A model generated the notes under the pieces. That model was not told where the DNA came from. It saw only the letters and a program-made list of their open reading frames with translations, and did no database searches. The translations under genes were made by a program, and so were the position numbers. A stretch of DNA of 14,981 nucleotides, taken from contig DIYM01000075.1 of assembly GCA_002429045.1 (NCBI GenBank), positions 1 to 14,981 on the forward strand, read 5' to 3'. Shown here in pieces: positions 13,530-14,981 of the stretch; position 1 is the stretch's first letter; each line of letters starts with the position of its first letter. This DNA is from Phycisphaerales bacterium UBA6054. GTDB lineage: Bacteria; Planctomycetota; Phycisphaerae; Phycisphaerales; UBA1924.

Positions 13530-14917
13530 CTGCTCACCCCGGTGAACGCGTTGCGTGCCATCTCCCGTTCGATCTGGATCTGGGCCTGTGAGAGAAGGCG
13601 TTTGGACTCGGTCTCAAGCGATTCGGCGCCGAAGGCGCTGTTCGCCAGCGCGTAGTCCCGCAGCGAGACCGCGGCGTCGCGCACCAGAAGAACGGCCCGC
13701 TTGTTGTAGGGCGAAGAGGTCCGCACCGGGACGCCCGATGCCAGTTCGATGAACATCCGCCCCTTGCGTTGCCCGGAGAAGAACGGGTCCGGCTCGTCGA
13801 ACACCGGGTCGTCCCAGAGGGCGCTGACGGGGGTGATGATGTCGGTCTCCGCGTACAGATCCCTGGCCGCCTGCGGCGAGGTGTACAGCAGCTTCGCGTA
13901 CTCCCAGGCGTCATCGATGCGCTCGCCGTCCTTCGGGATGCCCAGCATCGTGCCGCCCCGGACCGAGGTCCTCCGCCCGCCCGGCTCGAACGCGGGCAGG
14001 GGCATGAGCTTGAACTTGCCGGCGGCTTCCGGGGGCAGGTTCTCTTTCCAGATCGCGCACATCCAGTCCGGGCAGAGATACCCGATCGCGAAGCCCTGCA
14101 TGCGCTGCTGGTGCCCGTTGGCGGTGAAATCCTCGACGTCGGCCGCCACGCGTCCGGGCCCGACGCACCACGACACGATCCGCGCGAGCAGCTCGGCGTT
14201 GCGGTCCGAGTTCAGCTCGGGCAGGCCCTCGTCATCGAAGAAACGCCCGTCGCCCTGCAGCATCAGCAGCTCGACGTTGTCGAGCTGCGTCGGCCAGAAC
14301 GCGAGCGGCCAGCGGTCGGGCTGACCGTCGTTGTCGTGGTCGGCCATCAGCGGCGACATCGCCTCGAAGTAGTCGTCCCAGGTCTCGACCACGCTCAGAT
14401 CGATGCCCGCGGCTTCCACCAGGTCCGATCGGTACCCGAGCATCACCGGGTGCACGTCGTGCGGGAGCCCGTAGATGCGCCCGCCCGAGGACCAGGGCCC
14501 GAACGAGGGGGCGTTGATCTGATCGAGCAGGCCCTCGTCCTCGAGCCGGTCGGTCAGGTCCAGGAAGCCGATCGACTCTGGCGGGCCCGTGAAGGCACGC
14601 CCCACCACCACCCGCTCGACCTCGATCAGATCCGCGGTGGGCAGACCGGCGAAGAACCCCGACATCATCTTCCGCTCGATCGCGGCGATGCTCAGCAGGC
14701 TGATGTCCAGGGGGGTCTGGACCGTCGAGCCCGCGCGTTCGAGCATGGGCTCGTACAGACGCTGATGCGTGGGCGAGAACAGCCACATCACGACCGAGCC
14801 GCCCCGATCGTTCGATGAACGGAACAGCGCGACCGACGACACCACCATCAGCGTGATCATGACCCAGAGACCGACGGACAGCCCGCGGGCCGAGGTGAGC
14901 ATGGTCACGGCTCTCAT
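13526..14917 (-). CDS. ABC sugar transporter substrate-binding protein, membrane-anchored
   Basis: This 463-residue extracellular solute-binding protein (family 1, SBP_bac_1 type) delivers a sugar to the two permeases encoded after it. The N-terminus has a hydrophobic helix at about 14-32 but no cysteine, so it is not a lipoprotein; it may be an uncleaved anchor or a signal peptide. The hinge and ligand regions look typical (GLPHDVHPVMLGYRSDLVEAAGI; GGTMLGIPKDG near the C-lobe). Residues 193-201 (DHDNDGQPD) form a D-x-D-x-D-G-x-x-D calcium-loop motif, unusual in the family at large. The ATG at 14917 lacks a clear ribosome binding site; ATG at 14902 is an alternative giving five residues fewer. 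Its stop overlaps the next gene by ATGA. The sugar cannot be inferred; the GH1 gene nearby hints at a beta-glycoside. Confidence 0.92.
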   Translation of the reverse strand: MRAVTMLTSARGLSVGLWVMITLMVVSSVALFRSSNDRGGSVVMWLFSPTHQRLYEPMLERAGSTVQTPLDISLLSIAAIERKMMSGFFAGLPTADLIEVERVVVGRAFTGPPESIGFLDLTDRLEDEGLLDQINAPSFGPWSSGGRIYGLPHDVHPVMLGYRSDLVEAAGIDLSVVETWDDYFEAMSPLMADHDNDGQPDRWPLAFWPTQLDNVELLMLQGDGRFFDDEGLPELNSDRNAELLARIVSWCVGPGRVAADVEDFTANGHQQRMQGFAIGYLCPDWMCAIWKENLPPEAAGKFKLMPLPAFEPGGRRTSVRGGTMLGIPKDGERIDDAWEYAKLLYTSPQAARDLYAETDIITPVSALWDDPVFDEPDPFFSGQRKGRMFIELASGVPVRTSSPYNKRAVLLVRDAAVSLRDYALANSAFGAESLETESKRLLSQAQIQIEREMARNAFTGVSR

Positions 14918-14947
14918 CGGTCGTTGGTCTCCGACGGGTGTGGATCA

Positions 14948-14973
14948 GGGGTGGGGCGGGGGGTGGGGCGGGG
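14948..14973 (+). other. G-quadruplex-forming tract upstream of the ABC operon
   Basis: Five runs of at least four G (14948-14951, 14953-14956, 14958-14963, 14965-14968, 14970-14973) are separated by single T or C bases, an ideal parallel quadruplex pattern. It lies 31-56 bases upstream of the ATG at 14917, on the template strand for that gene. Confidence 0.6.
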
Positions 14974-14981
14974 AAGCGGGA

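Noticed and set aside
13769..14818. 349-codon plus-strand ORF opposite the binding-protein gene
   Set aside because: It is antisense to a recognised solute-binding protein, and its His/Arg/Val/Glu-rich content is that of a shadow.

Overview
The window looks like chromosomal DNA of a GC-rich planctomycete, most likely of the Phycisphaerae. This rests on strongly GC-biased third codon positions, a secreted fibro-slime domain protein, and two secreted proteins ending in Cys-flanked dockerin/EF-hand-like tails of the style 'CPGDFNMDGQLNFFDF'. The taxonomic call is inference from protein style; there is no rRNA or other marker gene here. I see no tRNA, rRNA, CRISPR array, transposase, integrase or phage gene.

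Left part (1-3276). The 3' end of an unrecognised plus-strand gene (1-255) is followed by a strong hairpin. Then come two minus-strand genes: a 101-residue single-pass membrane protein of unknown function (1393-1698) and a secreted fibro-slime protein (431-1381). The small gene is transcribed divergently from murA (1954-3276), whose leader carries a perfect 10-bp hairpin just before the ribosome binding site.

Middle part (3313-8937). A minus-strand cluster reads DUF502 membrane protein, hibernation factor hpf, EIIA-Ntr (ptsN) and HPr (ptsH). This is a compact version of the widespread hpf-ptsN-HPr neighbourhood, without rpoN, and looks like a nitrogen/carbon-status and ribosome-dormancy module. 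galE runs divergently on the plus strand and shares a bidirectional terminator with a convergent, secreted 5'-nucleotidase-like metallophosphatase carrying a C-terminal dockerin-like tail.

Right part (9314-14981). This looks like a carbohydrate-use locus: a cytoplasmic GH1 beta-glycosidase, a secreted protein with a jelly-roll (CBM4/9-like) domain and dockerin-like tail, and, convergently, a three-gene ABC sugar uptake operon (binding protein, two permeases, ATGA overlaps, no ATPase gene in view). The most notable regulatory signal is a rare 13-bp dyad, TGTAACWGTTACA. It occurs twice upstream of the jelly-roll protein, once right at the expected transcription start, with a degenerate copy upstream of the GH1 gene. 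No regulator gene is inside the window.

Most of the window is ordinary housekeeping and carbohydrate metabolism. The best candidates for something undescribed are the dyad-controlled promoter at 10743-10878, the small membrane protein paired with the fibro-slime protein, and the altered metal site of the nucleotidase.
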